NCBI GenBank assembly: GCA_024181965.1
Contig: BQXS01012548.1
Span: 1-28,911, forward strand
Origin: Aduncisulcus paluster
Lineage: Eukaryota; Fornicata
Length of the DNA: 28,911 bases
Direction: 5' to 3'
Positions 6,667 to 15,800 of this stretch are shown here, piece by piece. A program made the translations under genes and the position numbers. Numbering within the stretch: position 1 is the stretch's first letter; each line of letters opens with the position of its first letter. Under the pieces are notes generated by a model. The model ran no database searches. It was not told the origin of the DNA and saw only the letters and a list, made by a program, of their open reading frames with translations.

Positions 6667-8139
6667 TTACGTATCAACGATATGAACAACACTTTTCCCA
6701 TTATTAACAAGGACAAGAACATGGAACATCCCACCAATCTTGACTCCACGAATAGATCTAATATTCGTTTTTGAGGTGAACTCTGTCTTGACAACTTTCT
6801 TCCTCTCAACACCCCACTCTTTATCCTCACGAGAGAGTTCAACAACAGAGATGTCCTGATTGGTCGCCGAAATAAAAAATAAAATCAACCTCGATGCACT
6901 AGCACCCATTGAACAGCATGAAGAAAGGGAAGAGGGTGAAGTGGAGGCGAATGGAATGATATCGTGGGCAAAATGCTTCAAGGAAGGATCAAATGAGAGA
7001 ATCATGATACATTGAATCGATTGAATGACACAAGTATTTGACAAACGCATTAATATGGTCGTTTCAGGAGAGAAGGAAAGAGGAACGTCTTCCTCTTCCT
7101 CTTCTCCTTCTTCCTCTTCTCCTTCTTCTTGTTCTTCCTCTTCTTGTTCTTCCTCATCCTCTCCATCTTCATCTCTCTTCTTCACACACTCAATTGTATG
7201 AGATGACATTGAATCCAGTCGGATACAGCAAACATCATAAGAGAAACGAGAAGTCAACACAACAGCTGACCCATCGGAAACAACAAAGATATCTGTAATA
7301 GAGGACAATAAAACAGATGGAATAACCTTGAAATCCATTTCAGAATCTGTCTCTTTCTCTTTATCGGACTCATTCAAGGGAACAATCAACAAGTCAGATC
7401 GAAGAGGAGGAGGGGCATCTTCTTCATCGCCGTCAATGTCACTAGTTAAGGCTTCATCATCATCTTCAACATGTTTGAAGGCCTTTTTAACGATTCCTTT
7501 CATACAACTAGGACTTACAGGATCCTTTCGACGAATACCAATACAGAGGGAGCTTAGACTTGAAGCAATGGCAGTAATTTTCTCAATATTCTGCAAAGTA
7601 AAGGCGCTTACCTCAATAGTTCCCTCACTTAACGAATAAGATGGATGTGTAACAAGAGATACTGCCTGAGGCGGGGATGAAAGGGAATCAGAACATATAT
7701 GGTGGATTTTCTTCATTTCCTTCTCATAAACCGTGGTGAGAATCGATTTACGGAATAATCTCTCGGCAACAACAACTCTAATCCTACTTTTATGGAGGGA
7801 GAGATGAAGATTGGATATGTATGAGGATACAGGAATAGTAGAACAAAGAGTGAGAAAAGGCCGAAATCTAACGACAAAAATATATGAAGAAACAACGACA
7901 TCTTGTTCATCGTGCACCTTTTCGACTTCTCCAACGAAACAACAAAAAAGTCCACATTTGCTGAATTTAACATGACTTATATCAATAAATGGACCAAAAG
8001 AACCAATATTTTGGCTTTTTTTATCTGATGAAATCGAAAAGAAGGAGAGAAACTTTCCTTGTCCAAGTTCACGTTTCTCAATCCCAATATTGACCGTACC
8101 CTGTAGGATACATGAACAAAATGAAGCAATCTTATCCAT
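6667..8139 (-). CDS. Acidic protein of unknown function
   Basis: From the first in-frame ATG (8137-8139) the product has 490 residues. The frame is open to 8211, where only a GTG is available, so either the ATG is the start or an unseen exon lies upstream. I do not recognise the family. The N-terminal and C-terminal parts alternate short hydrophobic strands with turns (HVKFSKCGLFCCFVGE, and HVLVLVNNGKSVVHIVDT at the end), which suggests a beta-rich, possibly propeller-like fold. An uninterrupted acidic stretch (Glu/Asp, from GAA/GAG/GAT repeats at about 7090-7170 on the plus strand) and a second acidic patch near 7400-7480 break up the fold. No signal peptide or membrane span is seen. It lies on the same strand as the GTPase gene and 161 bp upstream of it. 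Confidence 0.6.
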   Translation of the reverse strand: MDKIASFCSCILQGTVNIGIEKRELGQGKFLSFFSISSDKKSQNIGSFGPFIDISHVKFSKCGLFCCFVGEVEKVHDEQDVVVSSYIFVVRFRPFLTLCSTIPVSSYISNLHLSLHKSRIRVVVAERLFRKSILTTVYEKEMKKIHHICSDSLSSPPQAVSLVTHPSYSLSEGTIEVSAFTLQNIEKITAIASSLSSLCIGIRRKDPVSPSCMKGIVKKAFKHVEDDDEALTSDIDGDEEDAPPPLRSDLLIVPLNESDKEKETDSEMDFKVIPSVLLSSITDIFVVSDGSAVVLTSRFSYDVCCIRLDSMSSHTIECVKKRDEDGEDEEEQEEEEQEEGEEEEGEEEEEDVPLSFSPETTILMRLSNTCVIQSIQCIMILSFDPSLKHFAHDIIPFASTSPSSLSSCCSMGASASRLILFFISATNQDISVVELSREDKEWGVERKKVVKTEFTSKTNIRSIRGVKIGGMFHVLVLVNNGKSVVHIVDT

Positions 8140-8582
8140 TGTGTTCTGAATCGTCTTTGTTAATTGGTGTGTAGTGTCAAAATTAGGTGTTTGTTCTCTC
8201 AAACTAGTCACCCAACATAAATCACCAAAGACAGTGTCATTGAAAAAATAATTCTAACACATAGAAAAATATTTATTTAAATTTTCGCCAATATGAGGAA
8301 AAAAAATTCAAGCCATCAATAAACATCCAAGTTGGATGGAATAATTCCAAAAATCTCCGCATTTTATCCTTTGAATGGAGACAGAATTTCCATTCATTCT
8401 TGTTAAACAGGAACCCTCAAGGGAGTTCATTAGGAAGTCACCATAGATCTATTGCCAATATTAATAATACAGCAGATGTAAAGCGATGGCACTTTTCCAC
8501 CATAAAATCAACTAAACAAAAAACAAAATATCAGGATAAATAACACAATAGAAAAAATACAAAGTTCAATCAGCGACTTGAT
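8140..8582. other. Intergenic region with small hairpins
   Basis: This gap separates the acidic-protein gene from the 3' end of the adenylyltransferase gene. It contains a perfect inverted repeat CATCCAA-g-TTGGATG at 8324-8338 and a second 7-bp pair, TGAATGG (8372-8378) with CCATTCA (8390-8396). These could be 3'-end structures of the adenylyltransferase mRNA. I found no ORF or tRNA. The part from 8140 to 8211 is open in the downstream gene's frame and may be coding. Confidence 0.4.
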
Positions 8583-9225
8583 TCAAGTGCCACCATAGAC
8601 AACTTCTCCACGCTTTAACGAAGAAGAAATTTTTTGTCCATGTTCATTCATTAAGAGGGGAACAATGGCGTATGTTAAATCGGGATAAAATTTCTTCTTT
8701 CGCTCAGAATCGATCATGCCAATGGCAGAAGCAGTTTCTTCTGATGCAATAAGACAATCAATCTCAGGATCAGTAACTAGAGGTCCCGCACGATCCAATA
8801 AAGGTGTTGGGAGAATTTTTATCGGCTTTGATTCTGATACGGTGTGAAGATAACGTTCGGCAGTATGAATTCGCTTTTCTATTGGTTGAATTAGTTTTTT
8901 ATGTTCTTTTTTGTAAAGTAAAGGTCCATCAGCTACACCAACAACAATAGAACCTTCATCTTTGGTTAAATGAACTGCAGCTGATAGTAGAGCTCGGTGA
9001 CCATCATGTAAGCGGTCAAACGTTCCACCAAGAGCGACCTTATTAAATTTAGGGCCAGAGTACACATCTTTGATTTCTTAATTTTTGTCGAGAGGATAAG
9101 TAAAACGCTCAAATAGATAAAAGGGAGTAATCAAGTAACATACCATCTATTGAATATCCATTTTGTGGAATATGAGGGAGAGGTAAACGAATATAAGTAA
9201 TTTTCTCCATCAAATTTGATATCAT
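8583..9225 (-). CDS. Phosphopantetheine adenylyltransferase (eukaryotic type), two exons
   Basis: This enzyme transfers AMP from ATP to 4'-phosphopantetheine to give dephospho-CoA, the fourth step of coenzyme A synthesis. Exon 1 is 9144-9225 and exon 2 is 8583-9067, joined across a 76-nt intron to give 188 residues. The nucleotidyltransferase signature GGTFDRLHDGH is at residues 41-51 and the ISSSLKR ATP-binding motif near 174. The middle part (VVGVADGPLL, LLDRAGP, LIASEET) matches the PPAT half of animal CoA synthase rather than bacterial CoaD. Unlike animal COASY there is no dephospho-CoA kinase domain, so a separate kinase is expected elsewhere. The start ATG at 9225 is the first available. 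The frame is open about 85 bases further upstream, so a longer N-terminus through another exon is possible. Confidence 0.88.
9068..9143 (-). other. Spliceosomal intron, 76 nt, in the adenylyltransferase gene
   Basis: The donor is G|GTATGT and the acceptor AATCAAAG|AT, phase 1, splitting an Asp codon. Without it exon 2 has only a GTG at its head. With it an ATG-initiated frame runs into the catalytic motif. The donor and AAAG acceptor match the GTPase intron. The intron lies early in the gene, after 27 codons. Confidence 0.75.
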
Positions 9226-9828
9226 TACCGAAGATCCTACTACTAGTACGATAGTACAAGTTGCAGCCTGCCAGGCTCTGAGAAGAGACTCTCCAGAATT
9301 CGGAATTCAGTGAATTCTAATGTCGGTTATTGAACGGTCAATCATACTTTAATATGTTATTAAATCAATCGCTCTCCCTACTTTTCTTACAATATCTTCA
9401 CTTGATCTAAAAATAGAACAGACAATAATCACATTTTTTATTTCTTTTTTGCAAACAATAGCACAACTATGTTGTGCAAAAAAACTCTATGAAGATAAAA
9501 ATACTATATAAGAGCTTTATCGCTGACGTCTGGCTCCTTCTTTGAAGGAATTGTGTGAAGAGAGACGTACCACTCAGCTGAGAGTTTCACTTCTTAAATT
9601 AAGATTCATAAGGTACTCAACAGATGATAAAATACTTTTTTGTATTGATCTCCTTATTTCCCCTCAAAAATTGAGGAAGATCGATATAATTCAAATTTAT
9701 TAGTTGAAGGGCTGTGCTTTTTACTTGTAATTAATTTTCTTTATAGCACGCTAGAGAATCAACATCACTTGAATCATGTGTATGAACATCGCCAACAGGA
9801 TTAAATAGTATTTTAAAAAGTCGTAAAT
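9226..9828. other. Intergenic region, hairpin-rich, possible small RNA
   Basis: About 600 bases without a supported ORF. Hairpins are GCACAAC-tat-GTTGTGC (9461-9477), TCCTTC-ttt-GAAGGA (9535-9549) and CCTCAA-aaa-TTGAGG (9662-9676), plus the palindrome CTCAGCTGAG at 9573-9582. A TATA-like CTATATAAG near 9504 and a T6 run at 9636-9641 could bracket a short Pol III transcript. No U6, tRNA or 5S signature is present. EcoRI-like AATTC repeats occur around 9297-9317. Confidence 0.35.
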
Positions 9829-10401
9829 TTAGAATTTAGAAATAAGCTCGTCAACCATTTCCTTGACACCAGGGATAGTGAAATAAACACTTGCCACAAG
9901 AGCAATGAGACCGAGAATGACAAAAATAACGATGGAAGCGCATGACTTGCCTGACTTACCGAAGAACTGAATAATGGGTTCATGAAGGTCTAAACCCCTG
10001 AAAGTAAACTTCTTCACAATCTTCATAGGTTTGTCTTCTTCCTTTTCCTGAGTATTGGGGGCTTTGATATAGCAAATAGCAGTTGGCTCTTCAAGTTCCT
10101 CCTGCTGAACGGAGAAAAATTCAATCTTCTCTTGACGCACTTTGAAATGTTTTTTGACGATTCTCATATCCTTCTTTCCCATAATGAAACAATCTTGGTC
10201 TAAACGATCATAGAGAACAAGAATGGCACATTTAACCTCACTTGAAAGAATACGAGCTTCAGCATCCTCAACGGTCTCACAAGGAGTCATGAATTTATCA
10301 CTGAAGTTGAAAGCAACAGAACGCTTTTCGCCGGGTGGAAGTCTCTCCAATTTTTTAGCATTCTTATAATCCATTACTTGGTTTGTTGGATTTTTACACA
10401 T
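9829..10401 (-). CDS. Tail-anchored membrane protein, unidentified
   Basis: The 190-residue product has a soluble N-terminal part and one hydrophobic span near residues 156-176 (SIVIFVILGLIALVASVYF), followed by 14 polar residues. That is the layout of a tail-anchored protein facing the cytosol. The soluble part is charged (KKLERLPPGEKRSV, then a lysine-rich KKDMRIVKKHFKVR) and matches no family I can name. I considered a VAP/MSP-type domain but its signature is missing. There is no signal peptide. The start ATG at 10399-10401 has a short AT-rich leader. The first 107 codons and 21 bases of leader are repeated exactly just upstream (10402-10743). Confidence 0.65.
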   Translation of the reverse strand: MCKNPTNQVMDYKNAKKLERLPPGEKRSVAFNFSDKFMTPCETVEDAEARILSSEVKCAILVLYDRLDQDCFIMGKKDMRIVKKHFKVRQEKIEFFSVQQEELEEPTAICYIKAPNTQEKEEDKPMKIVKKFTFRGLDLHEPIIQFFGKSGKSCASIVIFVILGLIALVASVYFTIPGVKEMVDELISKF

Positions 10402-10764
10402 TTATGAAAATAAATTATCTTGAGTTGGCTCTTCAAGTTCCTCCTGCTGAACGGAGAAAAATTCAATCTTCTCTTGACGCACTTTGAAATGTTTTTTGAC
10501 GATTCTCATATCCTTCTTTCCCATAATGAAACAATCTTGGTCTAAACGATCATAGAGAACAAGAATGGCACATTTAACCTCACTTGAAAGAATACGAGCT
10601 TCAGCATCCTCAACGGTCTCACAAGGAGTCATGAATTTATCACTGAAGTTGAAAGCAACAGAACGCTTTTCGCCGGGTGGAAGTCTCTCCAATTTTTTAG
10701 CATTCTTATAATCCATTACTTGGTTTGTTGGATTTTTACACATTTATGAAAATAAATTATCTTG
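10081..10764. repeat. Exact tandem duplication, 2 x 342 bp
   Basis: Bases 10081-10422 and 10423-10764 are identical as far as I can read them, in direct head-to-tail order. The unit covers the 5' leader and first part of the tail-anchored protein gene. Junctions share one A. The absence of any divergence means either a very recent event or an assembly error. Base 10766, just past its end, is also where the 50-bp segment found next to the N gap begins, which favours the error. Confidence 0.9.
10402..10743 (-). pseudogene. Truncated 5' copy of the tail-anchored protein gene
   Basis: This frame repeats the first 107 residues of the downstream gene, then runs through the duplication junction into leader sequence, adds QDNLFS and stops. 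It lacks the last part of the soluble region and the whole membrane anchor. It exists only because of the 342-bp tandem duplication. If that is an assembly error the gene copy is not real. Confidence 0.75.
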
Positions 10765-10765
10765 A

Positions 10766-10815
10766 CTTGATGCACAAGAGTCAAATGAGTGAAAGGCGGA
10801 TGATGTCTTGATCTG
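10766..10815 (+). repeat. 50-bp direct repeat, copy 1 (intergenic)
   Basis: This segment begins one base after the end of the 342-bp duplication and recurs exactly at 11344-11393, where it breaks the carboxypeptidase gene. Here it continues smoothly into intergenic sequence, so this is likely the genuine location. Confidence 0.9.
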
Positions 10816-11016
10816 AAAATCAAGGGTAAACCTAATTTAAGATGGGTGAGAAATATAGTAAAAGTTAATAATTCCTTCTTTAAAAATCAATATTTCCATT
10901 TAAATGAATAAAAATCTCCAAATTAATTTAATACAATCATTTCTTTTCAATAATAAAGGTCAGATCTAAAGAACACTTTTTTCTTTTCTTGGATTTTCTG
11001 ACAATTCTTCTGCAAA

Positions 11017-12550
11017 ATGAACAAAGCTTTGATTATTTTTTGTTTATTTATTACTTTAGCTTTTGTGAGCTGTGCTCATCACGTTGATTTCAGGTCCCAT
11101 TATCGCCAAGAAGCTGCTGATGTTCCCACGAATGATAACGCACAACAATTGTGGTTTGATGAGCAAATTCTTGATCATTTTGATCCTCTTAATTTTACTA
11201 CTTGGAGCCAACAATATTTTATAAATGATGAATTCTGTACCAGTGATAATTGTCCTGTGATAGTCAATATTGGAGGAGAAGGTCCTGAAAAGATTACTTC
11301 AATTACTGGTCATTTCTACATATATCAACAAGCTCAAGAACTCCTTGATGCACAAGAGTCAAATGAGTGAAAGGCGGATGATGTCTTGATCTGNNNNNNN
11401 NNNNNNNNNNNNNCAACAAGCTCAAGAACTCGGAGCTTTCCTTGTTTCTGTGGAACACCGGTTTTATGGTGAATCTGTCCCAACCAATGACACTTCCTTT
11501 GATAATCTTCAATATCTCAGTTCTCAACAAGCTCTTGCCGATCTTGCTACCATTAAACAACACGTCATTGATACCTACACCACATATGATCTTTCTCAAT
11601 CTGCTTGGATCACTGTTGGTGGATCTTATTCAGGTTGTCTTTCGGCCTGGGCTAGATTGAAGTACCCTCATCTTTATGCTGGTGCCATTGCTTCCTCTGG
11701 TCCCGTTCGTGCCTGGTTTAATTTCCCAGAGTATTTCGAAGTTGTTACCGATTCTTTGAGAACTTATGGTGGTGACCAATGTATCACTCGTATTCAAGCT
11801 GCCACTACCCTTGCTGAGCAATACATTCAGACCGAGAATGGTAGATCTTCTCTCGCTGAAATGTTTAATACTTGCTCTGATGTGTCAAATGAGACCAACG
11901 ATCGTGCCACTTTCTTCGATTCTCTCTCTGATCCCTTGGCTGGAACTGTTCAATATGCTAAGGAAGGAGATATTGAACACGCTTGTGATGTCCTCATTAA
12001 CAGTGACACTGATCCCCTCCAAGCCCTTGCCAACCTCATGGACGAATTCCAAGCTGGTGAGTGTGTTGAGAGTAACTACTCCAACATGATTGCTGAAATG
12101 TTGGAGACTGATCCGGCCAGTGAATTCCTCGCTGATCGTTCATGGACTTACCAAACATGTTTTGAATTTGGTTTCTACCAAACTACCACCGATTATGACC
12201 CATTCTCCCAATACATTGATATTGATTACTTTAAATCAATGTGTTATGATCTCTTTGCCCAGAGTGGTGAGACTGAAGTCATCCCCGATACTACTTTCAC
12301 TAACTTCTACTATGGTTCTGACAGGCCCCATGGTACCAATATTATCTTCCCCAATGGTACCGTTGACCCATGGCATGCTCTTGGTGTGACTGATGATGTC
12401 AGTCCTGAAGAACCTCACTTCATGATTCCCGATGGTTCTCACTGTTCTGATTTATACGCCGAGGCTGACACTGATCCCGTTGCCCTTTCTCAAATCAGAT
12501 TTGAGGAGACCAACCTCATGAAATCCTGGATTAAACAGTGGAGAAACTAA
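11017..12550 (+). CDS. Secreted serine carboxypeptidase, family S28 (interrupted by gap)
   Basis: Family S28 (prolyl carboxypeptidase and dipeptidyl peptidase II relatives) cleaves next to proline and works in lysosomes or outside the cell. Residues 1-20 form a signal peptide (MNKALIIFCLFITLAFVSCA). Family landmarks follow: WFDEQILDHFDP, VNIGGEGP, EHRFYGES, the nucleophile in GGSYSG, Asp in NGTVDPWH and His in DGSHCSD. The gene is split by 88 foreign bases (11344-11431): a 50-bp misplaced segment, 20 N and an 18-bp repeat of the left flank. Skipping them rejoins the frame exactly (QEL to GAFLVSV) and gives 481 residues, the family's usual length. Ser, Asp and His then fall at 174, 421 and 446. 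The interruption is almost certainly an assembly artefact. Confidence 0.92.
11344..11431. other. Assembly scar: misplaced 50 bp, 20-N gap, 18-bp flank repeat
   Basis: Bases 11344-11393 copy 10766-10815, 11394-11413 are N, and 11414-11431 repeat the 18 bases at 11326-11343. The flank repeat shows the two contigs actually overlap. The left contig carries a chimeric tail. Removing the whole segment restores the carboxypeptidase frame. Confidence 0.92.
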
Positions 12551-12873
12551 AAATTCTCTGTTTCGCTGAAATAAATAATAATAAGTATTCTCAGCTGAAA
12601 ATGTGTTAGATTTTGTGTAAATAATTCTATTAGTTGTTATTATTGTGGCTAATATAAGAGAATAAAAGACAAAACAAGTTGTTTGAAATTCCATGGGAAA
12701 TTCAAATATAATATAATCCTAATCCAAAAAAATAAATATATTCTTCACATAAGATTAATTCTTCCGCAAATTTTATTGGATATTATTTGTAGTCATTTGC
12801 TCAGAAATTGTAAGACAAAATCTCATTCTTTGAATACATACGATCAAAACCTATAGGAATTTGTGAATATAGT
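12551..12873. other. Intergenic region between carboxypeptidase and coiled-coil genes
   Basis: AT-rich sequence of 323 bases. AATAAA at 12570-12575, 20 bases past the carboxypeptidase stop, is a candidate poly(A) signal. I see no ORF, RNA gene or strong repeat in the remainder, which presumably holds the promoter of the coiled-coil gene. Confidence 0.5.
12570..12575 (+). promoter_or_regulatory. AATAAA, candidate polyadenylation signal of the carboxypeptidase gene
   Basis: The hexamer sits 20 bases after the stop codon, a plausible distance for the short 3' UTRs seen elsewhere in this window. The AT-rich background limits confidence. Confidence 0.4.
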
Positions 12874-15800
12874 ATGCCCGACCATTCGTATGAAAAGGGG
12901 ATAAATAAGGTTTTGGAGGAGGAGCGCCAGAAAGTACAAGCTCAAGCTTTGGCTGCTTCTGAGAAAGCGGCTTCTGAAGTTGGCGAAGCTAAAATACGTT
13001 GCGATAAAGAAATATTGAGATCCAAAAAGGAATTTGAGGAAAAAATTGCTTTGAAAATTGCTGAACTTAAGCAAGACAAAGAAGCTGCTCTTCAAGCTCT
13101 GGCTGAGCAACATAGAAAAGCTTTGGCTGCCAAGGACAAAAAATTGGTTGAAGAAAAGGCTCTAATGGAGAAAAGAGAAGCAGCTTACAGAGCTGAACTT
13201 GGGAAAGAAAAATTGACCTTTGAAGAGTCTCTCCGGGTTAAAATGTCTGAAGAACGTGCTCAATTAAACAAACTCAATAATGGATATGATTTGGCTCGTC
13301 GTAAATTTGAGAGTGATGTTCTCAAAGATTCTGAAGAAAGGTTCCAAGCCCGAATTTCCAAAGTTAAGAAAGATCTGGAAGAATCCAATGAAAAGGAAAG
13401 AATTAGCATTGAAGAAATGAAAGCCACCCTTGAAGAAGCTAAAAGAGAAGAAATTACACGTTTCCGTACTACTTTAGAAGAGGAATTAGAACGCTCATTC
13501 AAAGAGAGAAAGGCTCGTATTGAAGACGTATTTCAACAAAAAGAAGCTGATTCAATGAAGAAAAGAGAAAATTGGAAGCATATGCGCAAAGAATTAAGTT
13601 CTGGAATGGATGAACAACTTGCCAAACTATGGAAACAAAGTAACATTGATCGCGAAGCTGATATTCAACGTATTTCTGCCTCTTTCAATGCGTCTGTTGC
13701 AGATATTCGTGAGAAATTTGAAAAATCTGTTCGTGAGAAAGAAGAGGAATGTGAACGTCGTGTCGTTTCTATTGAGAAAGAAATGGGTCAGCTTAGTGAA
13801 GATTATGAGCTTAAGAAACAAGAAATGAAGAGTAATCAGACCCACAAGACTTCTCAGTATCGTGTTAATCTCGAGCGTATATTCTCCGCTGAAAAGGACG
13901 ATTTGCGTAAAACTCTTGACAAGGATAGACAAACATGGAAAAAACAGCTTGAAAAACAAAAACTCGATCATATTGCCCAAATCCACAAACAAGAAGAGGA
14001 GTTTGAGAAAGAAGTTGAAAGACAGCGTCGTGTTTGGGAGCAGAAACGTGAGGAACTCTACTCACACATGCAGCAACAACTCAGCACCGCTGAGAAAGAG
14101 AAACTTGATGGTATCCGTGAAAGTGAGCGTAGATGTGCCCAAAGTATTGAGAGGGCTGCCATTGCCGCCGCGGCTGATATCCGTGCCCTTAACGAGAAGA
14201 TTGTTGCCATGAGAAACACCCATTCTGCTTCCATTGCTGAAATGCGCAGGAAACGTGAGGAAGACTTTACTAAACTTCAACAAACACACACCTCTGAGAT
14301 GGCTGAAGCAGAGGGGAAACTTCTGAGTGAGTTTGCCCTTAAACGGTCAGAACTAGAGAAGCAACAGACCGAGCGCATCAAGAAAATGCGCCAAGAACTT
14401 ATGAGGGAGCGTGAACAGCACATTAGTGATCTTGATAAGGTTGTTGAAGAAGAACGCTTGAGGCAAGACCAACTCAGAAAAGAAGAGCGGGAAAAATGGG
14501 AAGCTAAAGTTCAAGAAACCGAGAAATCTGGCAAAGAGTTGATTGAACAAGAGCGTTCTACCTTTTCCGAGCGTCTTCTTGAGATTGAAGAACAGAGGAC
14601 GACCTTCCAGGCTGAACAACTTGCCCAGAGTCGTAAGGAATCTCAGCATTCCATTGATATTGTCAAGCAGAGTGAAGCCAAAGAAAGACAAAACTTGGAA
14701 ACGAAGCACAAAGAGACTCTTGATAAGTTGACTGCTCTTCATGAGGCTCGTGTGATTGAACTTGAGAAAAGTTTTGAATTACGGGCTGCCAACATGAAGG
14801 AAGAGCACGACAAGTTACTCCAAGGTGCTAAAAAGGCTGCTGAGAATGCTCATGTGACTGCTACAATCCACATTGAGAAAGAACGTGAAGAGATTGATAA
14901 GTTGTATGTTGTTAAAATGCATGAGTTGAAGAGCATGCTTGCCAAAGAAAAGATTGAGATCGAAAACAAATTTAAGGAACAGCAAAAGGCTTTGATGTCA
15001 TCTTGGGAGCGTGAAAAGGCAGCCTTTGAGAGTAGGTTGACTTCTTCCACTGCTCTTGTCTCTGAAATGAGGGATAAGATGCGTGAAAGGGAGAAAGAAC
15101 TCCGTGAAGAGGCCTCCACTCGTGAATCTGAGATTTCGACTCGTTATGAAAGTCGTTTGACTGCCTCCCAAGCCATGATCGACGGTCTTCACCTCAATCA
15201 TAAGAAAGAGATTGAAAAGATTGCTGATAACTACACTCAATCTCAGATGGAGTTTGAGAGGTCTGTTCTTGCAAAGTCCTCTGCCGTCGTGGCTGAGGTT
15301 GAGAAAAGAAAAGACGGTGAGATTGAAGCTGCCGAACAAGCTGCCAAGGAAGCCTGGATGAAATGTGAACGTGAGATCACAAAAGCTCGCTCCGATAAGA
15401 GTAAGCTTGAAAATGAACTCCTTCTGAAACTCCGTGCCAGTGTAAGAGAAGAAGTCGATGATGAACGTGCAACATTACGTGCCCAGGGGGAGGAATTACG
15501 GGAGAAACTAACAACAGAGCGTGAGAAGATAACGGCTGATCATCTCAAGACTCTCGCTGAACGTCAAAAGAAGTCCGATGAACTGTCTTCATCCATGCAT
15601 GCCTCATACAAGGAACTAATTGAACAAGACAAGGTCGTTCACAAGGCTCACATTGAGAAAATGAGCTCTTCCCATGCGTCTGAGCTTGAGAAACTCTACA
15701 CTACAATCGACACTCTTGAAGGGGAATTGATTCGTCAGAAGGAGCTTGAGAATGTTTCTTCAGAGAAGAAGGTTGCCGATGCCGTTGAAGATGCCGACCA

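Noticed and set aside
7090-7170. GAA/GAG-type microsatellite as a separate repeat element
   Set aside because: It encodes the acidic stretch of the protein in frame and is explained as low-complexity coding sequence.
9661-9676. Sm-site-like AATTTTTGA on the minus strand as part of a U snRNA
   Set aside because: No neighbouring U1, U2, U4 or U5 sequence elements could be found on that strand.
9829-10401. VAP/MSP-domain identity for the tail-anchored protein
   Set aside because: The topology fits, but the conserved MSP core and FFAT-binding residues cannot be found in the sequence.
11450-12550. A separate gene starting at the internal Met in EHRFYGES
   Set aside because: The frame actually joins the signal-peptide exon region upstream once the gap scar is skipped. 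The apparent start is a conserved internal segment of S28 peptidases, and the codon there is not a separate initiation site.
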